Shown: positions 1 through 12,579 of the stretch, in pieces
Position numbering within the stretch: the first letter of the stretch is position 1
Layout: every line of letters begins with the position of its first letter
Notes under the pieces: model-generated
Databases searched by the model: none
Seen by the model: only the letters and a program-made list of their open reading frames with translations
Told to the model about the DNA's origin: nothing
Made by a program: the position numbers and the translations under genes
From: Piezodorus guildinii
Taxonomy: Eukaryota > Arthropoda > Insecta > Hemiptera > Pentatomidae
Length of the DNA stretch: 64,000 nt
Reading direction: 5' to 3'
Assembly: GCA_023052935.1 (NCBI GenBank)
Contig: CM041292.1
Span: 144,115,143-144,179,142 of the forward strand

Positions 1-348
1 ATTTGCGTTTGTGATGTTTTTCATTCCTGCTTACTAATTACAGTTTTATGTAATGTGAGTTTACTTTATCTTACATCTTTCCATCGTCACTTCTTGTTAG
101 AGAGATAGCGTAGCTTTTAACGGATCTCAATTATTGAGAATTGCTAAAGTAAAGATCAGAACTAAATTTTATAAAATAGAAAACTATTTTATACGACTAA
201 TAATAGTAGGAATGTTATAATCGCATTTGAGATATATTTCACAATAAAAAAAACGCTGCAAATTATTACACTAGGGTTTATTATTCCTAAATAACTATCC
301 TACGCATTTTAGAACGTAAGCCTTCAGATTTTGAAGGGAGGTAATTTT

Positions 349-1003
349 TTTTTTTGGTCGATTACAAAGGTTTATTATTGAAAATAATAAACCAAAAGCA
401 TTTATACTAGACTGCGTTACTATTTCCTGTTCTTTCCGTTCGATTTTCATTTAAATAATTATAATTATTGTATAAAATTTGCTGATTCCAGAGCACATTT
501 TACATTTTTATCTATCCTCAATAATAACCGAGTTATGAGGGAGTCACATCTCTTATAAGTTGTAGCTTGACCATATAAGATTTGTTTTCTTCTTCTTTTT
601 GTTCATCGCGTTGTCTTGATCTCAAAAGTCTTTTCGATTTTTCTCCATCTTAATAATAACCGATTTTTGGTGGAATTACATCTATTATAATTTATGTCTT
701 GAATATACAGATCGACATTTTTTTTATTAGAACTTAACTGATTCTAAAACCCTATACATATGTTTCTCTATCTTAAAAAATAACTGAGTTATGGACATAT
801 TTATGGATAAAATTTAATTTTTTTTCTTTTTTATAATTATTTGCGGTTTGTTAAAAAACACTAATAAATGTTTTCTCTATTTTAAAAAATAGCTGAGTTA
901 TAAGCGTATATATAGGCAAGGTTTCAGTTTCATTCCTTTTTTGTTTTTGAAAATTTTTTTTGGTCGAATACAAAGGTTTATTATTGAAAATAATAAACTA
1001 TCA
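349..1003. repeat. Degenerate tandem repeat between direct repeats
   Basis: Two similar blocks of about 45 bp (349-395 and 953-1003) consist of a T-run, GGTCGA and a small palindrome (TTTATTATT-GAA-AATAATAAA). Between them a unit of about 110-130 bp recurs four times, recognised by a CTATCTTAAAAAATAACTGAG-like core starting near 512, 643, 766 and 876. No open frame crosses it. The copies are diverged and I recognise no known family. Confidence 0.5.
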
Positions 1004-1783
1004 GTATTTTATTTTTTAATAATATATTATAAAATAAGTAGCTAAGAGAATCACAATTGATCACATCTTTTTCAAGTACCACAATGTTGTGCCTGTAGTA
1101 AGTCAATCTCAGAAATTGCTAAGAAATTAAAACTGTCTATTTATAATGCATATGCCTAGCGAGTAACTACAACCTTTTTTACCTTCAGAATTGTTACATT
1201 AATGGTTTTAAGAATATTTCTGAAAATGCTCAAATGTTGTCTTGTGGAAAATGTCTCTTAAGAACCTCACATTTCAATTCAGTGCAAGAACTTTTTTGAA
1301 TGTTCTGACATTCATATATATAAACCTTTTTTTTATAATTATTGCAGATTAATATACATTTTAAACATATATTAATCTACAAAATTGATTAAAATATACA
1401 AAGATTATACAATAAAACAGCTCTGGCCATTATATAATGCCAGTTTTGTGAAGATTAAAGAAAAATAGTGATAATTTAGGAAACAAAATCAATTAATTAT
1501 AGAAATATACAAAATGCAGAAACAGCATAGCTTTTAATAAACAGCTGTAAAAATCTGGAAAAAATGCTTTTAAAGCAGTTTTCAACATAAGATAGTCGGA
1601 ACATTTCTAAAAGTTAATAAAATGTATTTATTTTTCTTTAAAGTTATATTGTTGTTTTTATTTACTTGTTGTATTATTACATACAGTCGTCAATTTCGAT
1701 AAGAAAGTAAAACAAAATTGGATAAATGAATTATATTTCAAGAGGAACATTTTTTAAAAATAAAAAATTGAATAAATAAATTT
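1004..1783. other. AT-rich stretch, no gene seen
   Basis: I see only AT-rich sequence with stops in all frames and no recognisable element. Confidence 0.5.
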
Positions 1784-2262
1784 AAAAAAAGATAATTTAT
1801 TGATATTTACGACCTTATTGTACAAAACATTAAGTAAATAGGTCAAAAGAAATTGGCACCACTCTAAACATATTCTAAACTAGAAGGTCTCTAGGCCATC
1901 TTCTTTTCAGGCACCGCGGAGGATTATCAGGAATTGAAGAGGAAGAAAGGATTGAAACTAGAAGATTAGATTGGGAATGGAGTTTGTTATGGAAGGAATG
2001 ATATCTGGTTCGGACCAAATGAGCAACGTAGGGAACATAAAGGTTTTTTTCGGATCAGTTTATTCGTTACAAAGTAAGGAGAATTGAGGATTTCACGAAG
2101 GATTTTGGATTGTAGGGAATGGATACGGGAAGAATGTGATGGTTTAGTAGAGCCCCACAGCTCTACTCCGTAAGCCCATATAGGCCATAATCATAATCAT
2201 ATAATGTAGATGAGCCTTTTGTAGTAAAGTCGAAGATCAGAACGTTTGACTAGTAAGTGTGT
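1784..2262 (-). mobile_element. Jockey-type LINE 3' fragment (relic)
   Basis: Read on the minus strand, this matches the 3' end of the Jockey-type copy at 26999-27710 position for position: the tail next to TTTATTGATATTTAC, the segment encoding the RT thumb/C-terminus (AELWGSTKP-like) and the YGVEL region. The frame is broken by stops and small indels, so it is a dead, 5'-truncated insertion. A T-rich run at 1784 marks the poly-A end. The family assignment rests on similarity to the better preserved copy in this window. Confidence 0.75.
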
Positions 2263-2695
2263 AACGTTTGAATTGTGTAAAGATGATAAGTAGTAAAGAA
2301 AATAGTTCCTTTTTAATGTTTTATTACCTTTAAAGAAAAATCTCTGGGCTATAACTCTCGATTTCTGTAATGCGATGCAAGAGAATGAGTTTTGGATGTC
2401 ACTTTGTTGAATATATATTATATTATATAAGGCCAGTATGTAAGGTTCACAGATGATTGTGGTTCAATAGCGAAATAATTTCATTCATTCATACTCCTTT
2501 CATCCTTTCAATGTATATATACTAACCATCATCCTTATTGAAACTAATTGCATATTAATAAATACCATAGACAACTAATGAAATCAATTTAGCCTTGCTT
2601 CTGCATACTCTATTTCAATTTGAAATTTCGAAAAGAAAAAAAAAAAAGTTTCATTAACTTCTCTGCTAGACTGGGATTTTATATAATGCTGTGAA

Positions 2696-2872
2696 ATGAA
2701 TCAAGCAGCTGATGAAAAAATATTCTGGAAAATACTGATGAAAGAGTTTAATACCAACCGGGAACCAAAAGCTGGCGTTAGCAAAAAATATCAAAGGGAG
2801 TTCTCTGTTATATTGGAGAATTCTACAAATAACCCTACAGGAACCAAACCTTACTTTTACAGGGACATATGA
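2696..2872 (+). CDS. Unrecognised 58-codon open frame
   Basis: ATG at 2696, TGA at 2870. The product is hydrophilic (starts MNQAADEKIFWKILMKEF) and could be a scrap from the linker between endonuclease and RT of a LINE, where FWK-type motifs are common, but no catalytic motif is visible. No neighbouring gene supports it. It may be chance. Confidence 0.15.
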   Translation: MNQAADEKIFWKILMKEFNTNREPKAGVSKKYQREFSVILENSTNNPTGTKPYFYRDI

Positions 2873-3476
2873 CGTCGTGTCGCAATTGAGAAAAAAGAAA
2901 AGAGAAACAGTTTTTAATCAGAACCGTTGAAGTAAATAAATTTCGGGAATTAATACTTCAGGTCTTCATTGGCACATTTTTAATTATGTGTGCACTGTAT
3001 CGATCCCTAACAGCTAGAACAAAGAATCTCTGAAAGAGCAACGGGGGTAAGCATGATTTATTTTTATTTGAAGTAATAAAATCAATTTATTTTCTGAGTA
3101 AATTTCATTGATGAAATATTCCTCTATATATTCTGTGTTACTACAGTCACTTAAAGATCATCTGAATCTTTATTGAGAATGTGGGAGATAGCTACCTCTA
3201 TGATATATATTGCACCATTGATCGTGATGCTATGCAAACAAGGGGAGAGAACGGCGGTGTAAGCCCTGGCTGACTTGATGATGACACGATCTACCACTTT
3301 GATATAGGAATCTAATGAAGCCTTGACACATGCTTGATGACATGAATGGAATGTCTCTGGTTCACATAATAATAAAAAAATATGGCGTATCATAAAACTT
3401 ACACACTATATTTTATTTTAAATATTCCAATCTACTACACAATAAATTATATAATTGTATTCAATATTTAAAAAAT

Positions 3477-4035
3477 CTGGTGCGCGCAACACCCGACATT
3501 CGCTTACCTCTGTTGTTGAAATCAATTTAAATAGTTTTTAAATACACTTAGACATAAAAACAAATTGTAAAATAATTAATTACATTGAATTTCAATTGAA
3601 ACATGTGTTTTAATAAGTAATCTATTATATTATTATCTATAACAATAACTTAGTTTTATCGGCTTTTCACCACTCCTTAACTTTTACAAATTCGCGTATA
3701 AGATAATAATTTTTCTAAAATCATTAGCTTTCCAATGGTATATTATACGTCTATAATACTTCTTTTATGTTAAAAACACCAACATTTTAAATATTTTTGC
3801 ACTTTCCTGATTTAGTTGAATATCGTAATTGTTAAAATTATATATATCCGTTTTTTTACCAATATTAAATAAATGATATAGTTACTTTTTATAGATTCTA
3901 CAAAATTAAAGGTACTTTAGAGGAATATTTAAGCCCTGTAAGACTATTTCAATCAGAATGAAACCTACATGATATTAAAAGCTCATTAAATTTCATATCG
4001 ATATAGGGAGTTTTATCAAAATCGTTTTATTTTTA
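3477..4035 (-). repeat. Family A interspersed repeat (~0.75 kb), partial
   Basis: One of eight copies in the window of a non-coding repeat. Shared landmarks are the end TCTGGTGCGCGCAACAC, then CTTTCACTTACCTC, TTTATCGGCTTTTCA, ATTAGCTTTCCAA, AAGCCCTGT-AG-CTATTTCAATC and a block ending in GATATAG-GAGTTT-ATCAAAATCG. No coding potential is visible. No TIR, LTR or SINE promoter was seen, so the class is undetermined. Confidence 0.75.
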
Positions 4036-4129
4036 CCTTATAATATATTTAATATCATCATATTAATATTATTATTTACTTCATTTTAAACTTTAGAACA
4101 ATCAAGGGTACAAAATGTACGATCAAACT

Positions 4130-4835
4130 GTAGATGCAAGTTCAAACCCGCCGGCGGTCTTGGGATTTTTTACTTAATATACACATATGACTTACTGATA
4201 AATGAAAACATCCTAACGGTGAAATATGCCGACGACAGAGCAATCATTACTAAAAACAAAGACCAGTATGATTTTACAACATCACATTCAACACACTCAA
4301 CAACATCACTTAGACAATGTACAAAATTTGTGTAAGAGATGAAAATTAAAAATTAACCATGACAAGTCACTACATATTACATTTAGATTTAGACGTGGAA
4401 CTTGCCCTCCAGTTTACATAGAAAATCATCAGATACCACAATCAGTAACGTCTTAGGACATCAAGACAAAATGTATGACTCTAAATTGTCGACTGAGATA
4501 TTATTGATATTTAAATAATTACCAATCAGACAGAAGCTTAACGTATACACTTATTTATTAAAACCTATATGGACTTACGCTTGCCAAATATATGGACCTG
4601 CTAAAAAGACACACATACGAAGAATACAAACTTTCAATCGCAATTTTTACGACTGGCAACGAACTCACCACCTAAGTTTCAAACGATACCCTTCATACTG
4701 ACTTGCGTATTCCGACTAACATCAAACCACATTCAAGACTTACATGGACATTTAAGCAAACTAGTACAAAAACTGACATACCAGACATAACACGGTAGGT
4801 GGAAAAAAGGAGTTGATGAGGGACCTTCCTGATCT
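4130..4835 (+). mobile_element. Jockey-like LINE reverse transcriptase relic
   Basis: Plus-strand translation gives the RT motif C context VKYADDRAIITKNKDQ near 4222-4269, followed after several frame breaks by LKPIWTYACQIYGPAKKTH near 4558-4615 and the R-I-Q-F-R region, the usual Jockey thumb signature. Later pieces (DLRIPTNIKPHSR-like) also fit. Many stops and shifts make this a relic. It is a different subfamily from the 27-kb Jockey copy. Confidence 0.75.
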
Positions 4836-4839
4836 GAAA

Positions 4840-5633
4840 ACATATTTGTCTTAATGTCAGGAGGATGTTCCACTGGAAGTCTCCCTCATGCCTGCCCACG
4901 CCATGTTTTTTATATTTTAGATATTTGCTTATTTTAATTTTTTAAGTTGGGAATAAAATGTTGAAGAAAACAAGAAAATACTACAAATGAGTGGTTTAGG
5001 GTGTTGAAATTACATGTAAGGTTTTCACAGAATCCGCTATAATCACTGTCGAATTCGACATTTACATTTCACGTATGTGTTCTTTCCACGCGTTTCGATT
5101 ATTATTATTAGATTTAAATTAAGATATGATGTAAGATGTAAGCATTACCTTCAGTTCAGTGCTCCATTGATCATTATATGCATATAGGATTAGAATAAAC
5201 CGAATTTCCTTATCTTTTTATTTAAATAATAATATTGTTTGTATTAATAAATTCATTTGGCTCGCTCGATTAAAATTCTAATCCAGAAAATAATTTAGTT
5301 CCCTTGTGCGTAAGACTCAGGGAGAGTAGCATTTTTTCCGCCTTCCTATAAACAAAAGTTGGAGGTGCGCATTACATTCTGCAGGGCCTTAATTTACTTG
5401 AAGTTCCCTCTCTTAAAAAGGACTGGATAGAAGAGCCTTTTCATTAAAGGGCAAGATGAAGAGACTTTTAGATAGGATCTAGGCGGTGCAGATAAAGCCC
5501 CATTGAAGGAAGGGGATGAATTGCTAAAGGAAGATAGTCTTTCAATGGTTGGACTGTAGCCTATAGGTTAATTCACTGAAAGGTCTCCAGTTTATTCACT
5601 TAACAATCGCTTATCTCCTATTTTAGGGAGGAA

Positions 5634-5636
<3 letters not shown>
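4840..5636. other. No gene recognised
   Basis: Mixed AT-rich sequence. The part from 5290 to 5600 is somewhat less AT-rich but has stops in every frame and no familiar motif. Confidence 0.4.

Positions 5637-5692
<56 letters not shown>
5637..5692. repeat. (TA)n microsatellite
   Basis: Uninterrupted TA dinucleotides. Confidence 0.98.
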
Positions 5693-5695
<3 letters not shown>

Positions 5696-5946
5696 TTGTA
5701 TATAATATACCAGATTATTGAGACTATTTATATGATCTTCCAAGTTTTTAATTTTTTATATGACCATACATACGAGTACATTACGAATATTTTTTTACCA
5801 TAAAAATCCTGTATTATCATTCTTTTTGAGAATCACAATTTCACGAAACTTTCTTTATCCTCTCAATCCCAATAAAATTTCCCTAATCATCTCATATAAG
5901 ATTTTTTTTTCTCTTTTTTTCATCGCGGTGTCTGGATTAAATACAA

Positions 5947-6240
5947 TGGGAAAAGGCAGTCATTGTAAAAAAGATTGATTTCAAAGCGTATTTAACAGAA
6001 AGGGAAAATATATCGAAGTAATTCAATTTTTATTAAAAAGTATAAAGCTTTTTGCACTGAGAATGTTGAAAGGGAGTACAAAACATATATTAATCTTGAT
6101 CTTAACGACGAACTTTGCGATGATGAGCAAGAGAATGTAAAGTTGATAGAGCTCCTGGTACTTCGGTAACAGATTTATCTCAACCTACTATTACTCGAGC
6201 TGGCAGACTAATTAAGGAACCTGATAATTTAAATATATAA
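5947..6240 (+). pseudogene. LTR retrotransposon (Gypsy-type) pol 3' end, broken
   Basis: The translation resembles the C-terminal tail of a Gypsy/Metaviridae polyprotein after the integrase: a W-E-K-A-V-I-V block and a Y-L segment near 5947-6000, then in another frame a Y-R-S-N motif comparable to the conserved YRRN-type motif, and at the end ITRAGRLIKEPDNLNI followed by TAA at 6238-6240, comparable to the common TRSGR-x-KPP-x-R-L-x-L ending. Two frame breaks (near 6000 and 6150) and the lack of RT, RNase H or integrase core show a remnant. No LTR boundary is clear downstream. Assignment is by motif memory only. Confidence 0.55.
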
Positions 6241-7194
6241 AAAGCATAATATAAAACATATATTTTATTTATAGTTTCAAAAATTGTAATTACTTTTATT
6301 ATTAAGTATTAGATAATTAGCATTAGGATAATTAGTTACTTAAATCATTTTTTTTTATTGGTTTTTATTTATTTGGTATTCCGTATCTACCCTTTCGGGT
6401 CATTAGTGGGTCTTGATTCATTAGGATTATATGGAGTTTAACAAACCAATGTCTCTAAAATACTCCAAAAGTCTTAAAACTGTGTCCTCATCATTTTTTA
6501 GTGCTTCTTTTAAGGTTGGAAGTATTTTATGTCTTGTTATGGTGTCAGTGTACAGTGTGCATAATGTTATAATGAGTTTTATGATCAGTGCTGTGTTACA
6601 TGTGTCACAGAATGGCGGATCCAGGCCTCGAAATTATCTATTTGATTTGGACGAGTGGTTTTAAAAATGTGCAATTAAAATCAATGCCACTAAATAAAGC
6701 CACATTGATCAACAAGCCCTCAGTATCCACGAAAAAATATACACTGTATATTAAATGGAAAATAATTGATAATCTGTTACACCACACCTCCTGGACGACA
6801 GAGCCTCAATAATCTTTACTTCTCTACCCAGATCTGTTTCGGAATACAAAGCAGAACCGAACAGAAACTAGAAATAAAACTCGTGCACAAAACAAAATTC
6901 AAACGAAACAATAAAAATTTCTATAGAAAATGTTTTTGTTTTTTTCATTAATGAAAAGTAATTTTTATTCTGGGATATTTCATCATGTAACGATAATGTA
7001 AATGAACAGAGGAAGTCCAATTTGTCTGGTTTCATTTACTAAGTGATTATTTAGTCAAATAGTAAATTATATAAAGTCAAAATAAACAAAAGGTATAAAA
7101 AAACGTGGAATTAGTAAGGTTGCGTATTATTAAGTCAAGATTTATTACATCTGTGCGGTAGATCTATTTTTGAGGTGGATAAATAAATGGTGTT
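6241..7194. other. No gene recognised
   Basis: Small open frames at 6431-6664 and 6588-6812 overlap each other and look like chance reading of T-rich DNA. The segment may contain the LTR of the preceding element, but I could not define paired LTR ends. Confidence 0.35.
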
Positions 7195-7480
7195 TGAAAA
7201 TGGTTAGAAATGACACTTTACGAAAGGAGATGAGTTAAGAGTTACAAAGTGTGGTAGAAGGGATGATAAAGGACTTTTATAAAGAAGCAGTTCTGTGAGA
7301 GGGTAAATATAAATAGGTTGGGAGGTTGAGATCCTCTGTTTAGAATATACACGGAAGAGAGCGGAGTAAACAAGCTAAAGAAATAAGAAGGTGTTCTCTC
7401 CCTTAAGGATTGGAATAGGAAGATGTCAAGTTAGTATTTTCTTCGGGATTCAGGAAAAAGCTATATTTTACCAGAATATC
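7195..7480 (-). mobile_element. LINE ORF2 C-terminal relic
   Basis: The minus-strand reading gives a segment like SQPIYIYPLTELLLYKS then FIIPSTTLCNS, comparable to the conserved CR1/Jockey ORF2 tail (L-x-I-P-x-h-R-T ... SF ... LWN-x-LP). The same segment occurs at 62484-62580, also on the minus strand. Frames are interrupted. Support comes mainly from the two-copy similarity. Confidence 0.5.
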
Positions 7481-9009
7481 AGTGAGAAACGTATGACTGT
7501 CTGGAGTGGCCGTATATAAATCTTATAAACCTGTTTAATAATTTTTTTTTTTACACAACATAAATCATGACATGAACATTTCACAACAGTAAAACCTTAA
7601 ATCCAGGACAAATATAAGACATTTCATTCCTCAACTATTTGTTTTATTTATCAAAGTTTTATTATCCACTCTCAAGTGGTTTTATTTTGCTCTTGTAAGT
7701 TATAAATGCTTATTTCGGGTTGGGTTGTACTTGAGAAGGGTTTTGAACGGACTCTATTGATACTCAGTCATTTGTATAATGGTCCATATAATTGTGGAGA
7801 TCTCCTGATTGTGTTACAGAGGGTAAGTGGGGCAACTATCAGCGGAGAAATTTGGAGATTGGAGGGTTTGAAGTGGTGGAAGTCATAATAGGAGTGAGCG
7901 GAGGTATATAATTGGATACGTAATAGGGGCGGGCATTAAGCCTAATAGGCGGGGTTGGCTGTATGGTTCCAGTTTGGCCCAAGTTCACAACTCATGCCTC
8001 TACTTCATTTATAAAGTAAGTTAACCTCCTCTTGTAGTCTTTGTCTTCCTAACTCGGCAAACTACCTGAGCCGGGGGAACAACAATTTGGTTATGAGCTT
8101 TTGTAGGGTCTTCAGGAAAACTTCACTTTTTCTTATGAAATTTGCAAGTATATGATTTTTTATCCAATATTTAATATTTTGTTTCTTTTTTTTTGATGGT
8201 CGATTAAGATTTGTTTGTTTTTTTATTGAGTTTTTAATATAAATCTTAGAAAGTTACAAGAAAATAAAATATTGAAACCATTAAATTAATAGTGGACATG
8301 AACAATACAAAAGGTATCAATATCCTGAAGATATAGTACACTTAGTATGGGGATATAGGCTATTAAATTTGGGCAAGTGAAAGAAGAACCATTAGATTAG
8401 TAAAGATAGTTTAGCTGACGTTTTAAGTTGAAGTAGGCATTGATGGAAGGATATAAATGCTCGAAAAGAGTTTGATTACGGCAACACCAAGTTCGAAAAA
8501 TGGTTAATTTTTTCTATACCAACGATTAGCCAAGGAGGAACTACGACTATTTCACATTCATCCGCCCGGGTCTACTCCCTTATTAAGGGTACCCACATTT
8601 TAGAGACTGGATGTATCTGAGGAGGATCTCCTGACTTAAATAAACCTCTCAAAATAAACTTAAACCTCCCACTGATCTATTTAACTCTCTTTTTTCATTT
8701 TGCAAAACCAGTCGTAAATTTCATTTCAATCTAATCTACATTATATTGATTTTGAAGAGTGTAAATATGCTACAAAAACAAACTGTTCAGATTTGCCAAA
8801 TCACAAAATAATCAATTTCATTTTATCATGTACTAAATGTATTAAAGCAAATTATTAATTTAGAGTAAAAAACTGAACTAAAATCCACCCTTTTAGGTTA
8901 AAACAATAAAATTATGGCTTAGGAGGATGTTTACCTCGCCTTCATCATTTCGTAATTCTAATCAACTAAAGTTATTTAATTTTTACACCCTACTTTATTT
9001 TGATCTGAG
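7481..9009. other. Unassigned; less AT-rich island at 7690-8130
   Basis: The island at 7690-8130 is clearly less AT-rich than its surroundings and holds a 60-codon open frame (7706-7888) with no family likeness. It could be an old transposon fragment or an exon. Nothing else is recognisable up to 9009. Confidence 0.3.
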
Positions 9010-10018
9010 AATTCAATTCAAATTCAATAATAATTTCTTTATTTATTCTGGGACAAGTCCATTTAGAATAATACAAAATACAATAAATTTGGGATTTTTT
9101 GCCTTGGAGTAAGAATAGTAAAATAAAAAACAACAGTGAAAAATAATTAGTAAATAAAAAATAAGATAAATCACAGGAGAAGGAAAATATAATAAACCAG
9201 TATATAGCCGACTAACGATTTAAAAAATATTTATAAAAATTTAAATGATAGTTAATTGAATGAACACAATTATTATTTAATTAAAAAAATGAAGAATTAA
9301 TTAATACTTCTATAGCTTTTTTTTCTGTACATATTTTCATGGAAACTGGGTCAGTCAGAATTTTTTGGCAATTGAATTGTCAGGAAGTAATTGAAAAGAC
9401 GTGATTTTAATGTCGGAAGGGTATTAGAATTACGGATATGAGAAGGAATAGTGTTCCATATGGAAGAGGATCGGATTATGAAAGATCTTTCAAAAGCTGA
9501 GGTTCGATGGAGCGGAATACACAAATCAGAAGGCTACATACGAGTGGTGCGGGAATGGATTGAGGATCTGAATGATGAATATAAGATCTGAAATGTATGA
9601 TGGACGGTGGGATCGGATAACTTGGTAAAGGAAGGATGCCAGGAAGTACTTGCGAAGGTAGGAAGGATAAAGCCTCTTTAACTCTTCGTAGTATCGCGTA
9701 ATGGAAGTGTCCCCGGAGATTCAAAAGATGAATCTAATGAAGCAATTATATTTTGTTTATTTATTTATTTAACGTCACTTTATACTGCTATGCCTAATCG
9801 GACGATGCTACAATGCGAGTCCTAAATTTTGCCTGTCCAGGTTTTATTAGGATAGGGATCTTTAACGAGTACCTGACATCTGAAGCAATTATATAAACGT
9901 TTTAGTTGTTCTGCAAGATCTCCAGAGACTCCCCCATACACCGTACAGCAATAGCCAAAGTGGAGGAATACAGGGAGGAGACCAGAAGCTTGCGGGTTTC
10001 AAGAGGAAAGAGGGTGTT
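9010..10018 (-). mobile_element. CR1-like LINE 3' fragment, interrupted by a SINE
   Basis: Minus-strand translation of the right part gives FGYCCTVYGGVSGDLAEQ and then, after the inserted SINE, GHFHYAILRRVKEALSFLP, matching the hFdYcs-lyg-l-s...Rl-q-n-c-RfIf...R pattern of the RT thumb in CR1/L2-like LINEs. The element's 3' end lies at the left: a GGACAAGTCC hairpin (9051-9060), A-rich sequence and an irregular ATTCAA/ATT tail at 9010-9034. A second copy is at 52816-53590. Open stretches remain (9476-9724), but the ORF is broken. Confidence 0.7.
9752..9880 (-). mobile_element. 5'-truncated SINE nested in LINE, with target-site duplication
   Basis: The sequence matches the 3' half of the complete SINE at 30768-31052 (reverse complement): tail AAATAAATAAAC, then GACGTTA, the ATCGTCCGATTAG block and the AAAGATCCCTATCC block. 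It is bounded by identical 14-bp repeats TGAAGCAATTATAT at 9738-9751 and 9881-9894, a clear target-site duplication. The insertion splits the antisense LINE, so the SINE is younger than that LINE copy. Confidence 0.9.
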
Positions 10019-11989
10019 GTAAATATTTATAAATAATTAACAGAAAGAGTGTCTGAGTAGTGAAACCAATATTACAGAAACTTCCTTAACGAATGCCTAT
10101 ACTAAACTCTGTTCTAGGAAATAAAATGAAAACAAAAACAAGGAAGTATTTGATAAGCAAATATAAAATTTATTTATAAAAAATTGAAATGGTTTGCCAA
10201 AAGGTAATAAAAGAAAATCGGAAATCAGTTGGTAGCTTGTTGTATAAATAGAATCCTTGGCGGAGTATTGCTCGGACTGAGCTTGAAAAGACCCTCGGAG
10301 ACAGGCTACAAAGGATCAAGTCTTCAATTGTTTTAAGGAAAAGTGCTCACTCACCGGTTCCTTTATCTTTTTCTTTTTTTATCGAGCTTTTTCTCTGTAG
10401 TATTATATTGTCTCCTTATGTTTACCTTATAAATATTACGAGCCTGGGGGCTCAGCACCGTGCTCTGGTCTTATGATAATGTAATGTTTTCGATTGACTT
10501 GTCTTCCTTTGAGGAGGATGAGTAATTTCGTTCCTTTCAATTTATAACGTCTCCGATTTAGAGGAAATGATTCAAGAAATAAACCCCACAACAGTTTATG
10601 TCTAGGTAATAAATTAATACAACGGATGGATATGGTAAACAGTCTTCAATTTCCATCCGTAGAAAGATGGCTTACAGGACTTAAAAGTAAGATAAATACC
10701 ACTAACACTTAATTCTATTATGAACATATAGCTTTGCTCACATCAAGAGTAGATAAAGAAATATTGTTATTTTTCTTATGATAGCATGTAAAATTAAGCA
10801 AAAACCTCAGAGAAATTTGTTTAAAAAAAGGCTAATATTGAATTTCATAGCTTTGTAGGTTATTAAAAATATCTGGATGTGAGATGCAACTTGTAACAGA
10901 TCAAAATGGTTCGTATATAAATGATAAAAAAATATTTACAAGAAGCTCAAGTGTTTATAGAAATCACCAGTAAAAAACCCTATGAACTTATTTTACAACA
11001 AGTTTAGGATTAAGATTAGAATAGGTTTTAATGTGAGAGAAGGGAAAAGGTTAGAAGATTAGAATAGGTAAGAGAGTGAGAGAAACAAAGAAAAAAAATA
11101 AAACACCTCTAAAACAGTAAGTAATTGAGCGAAATAAATGTATTTGATGCTTATATCGAAGAAGTTCCCTAACCGCTAGATCAGTTGATTTCAATACATA
11201 GCTGTCATAAAAGAATCTGTCATCATTATAATTACATATCTGAAAATGGACTTAGACATAGAACTAACAGGTTTATATAATGTTTAATGTATATTTTAGG
11301 TGTATATAAAGGTTATATGTGTATAAGTAATTACTTAGAGGGTTATTGGGTAGATTTAATATAGAATTATTGGTATTAAGGTGGTATCATAGCTATCTTA
11401 AAGAACGCTTTTAGCGAAATTATTCCTGGGAGAGTGGCCTTGTTGAAATTTCAACTCTACAAGGGGAATGCTTGATTTATTGCCAATGTGGTCCCAGCAT
11501 GACCCTTCCAATTTCTTGATTGGGTTCCCAATAATCGGAATATAAAATGAAAACCTGTTCTTTCCTTATAATCAATTTAGGAAATTGTCGTGAAGCCATA
11601 GTGGTTGTTTAAAAAATTATTATTACTATAACCTTAAGGTTTGCTTGCTATAAAGTAACTCACTACATTGAAAAAAATGTTTTACTGAAAGGTGAAAAGT
11701 AATAATTAATTAATTTTAATTAAGCGATTCCTTAAATATTTTCGGACTTAGTTAAGTCTCACGCGGAACTCCGTCTGTGTGAAAATTCTAGAACAAAAAT
11801 CAAAATTCTTATGATATCGCTCATTTATGTTAATTTATTATATATTTATATTGTATTTTAGTGCAGTGTACCAAAACGTTAAGTTAGAGATACCGTACCT
11901 AATATAGATTAAAACAGTTTAAATAATCTAACATATTTGAGATGTTGTTTTTATATAGTTTTTGTGTGTTATGATGGTGTTAATTTATT
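10019..11989. other. No gene recognised
   Basis: AT-rich. A modestly less AT-rich part (10240-10560) contains GAGCCTGGGGGCTC, a small hairpin that could be a LINE 3' end, but there is no supporting ORF. Confidence 0.4.
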
Positions 11990-12306
11990 TCTCATTTTGT
12001 ATTTATTATTACCTCAATTATGGGTTTTTGTTTTGTTTTTTAGTATATACACTATATTTTATGTAATTTGACTTTATCATTTATTATTTTTTATAACAAC
12101 ATCAATCTTTATTTGTAAAGAATACATCTGCACAGTTTTAAAAATACTGATTGGAAATCCATTACAATGCGCTACTTATTTGCTAGAATTTATTTTGTAC
12201 ATTAATTGTTTTTATTGTGGTAAAAAACTTTATCATTATTTTCTGTACATATTGTATGAATGTGGGCTCACATCACTATTACTACTGTTCATATAGAAAC
12301 AAATTG

Positions 12307-12307
<1 letters not shown>
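11990..12307 (+). repeat. Putative retroelement 3' end, copy 1
   Basis: The end (from about 12065) shares several blocks in order with 16085-16250: GTAATTTGACTTTA, CTGTA-ATATTGTATGAATG and GACAAATTGT/AAACAAATTGT. Copy 2 ends in AATAAA plus poly-A. Copy 1 ends at a (TA)n tract. No ORF is identified. Confidence 0.4.

Positions 12308-12343
<36 letters not shown>
12308..12343. repeat. (TA)n microsatellite
   Basis: TA dinucleotides immediately left of the palindromic element. Confidence 0.97.
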
Positions 12344-12346
<3 letters not shown>

Positions 12347-12440
12347 AGGTGTAGATTCTTTTAGGTGAAGGTCAAATTTTTTATAAAAAAATTGGAGGCT
12401 GATGTCTACTTCACCACTATTTTATTGAAAATAAATATTC

Positions 12441-12477
12441 GCACTACGTTTCGGCTAACAATGCCATCTTCTGGTGC
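12441..12477 (-). ncRNA. Hammerhead-like motif (left palindrome arm)
   Basis: Mirror copy of 12580-12616, read on the minus strand: GCAC, CAGAAGA, T, GGC-loop-GCC, GAAACGT, A, GTGC. Stem I is GCAC/GTGC and stem II GGC/GCC. The core has A instead of U at position 4, so cleavage is doubtful. Confidence 0.4.
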
Positions 12478-12579
12478 AGTGGAACAACTTAGATTTAGTG
12501 TGGGTAGCTGCTTCCTAGTCCTGGTCATGTGGTTTTGACTAGGAAGCAGCTACCCACACTAAATCTAAGTTGTTCCACT

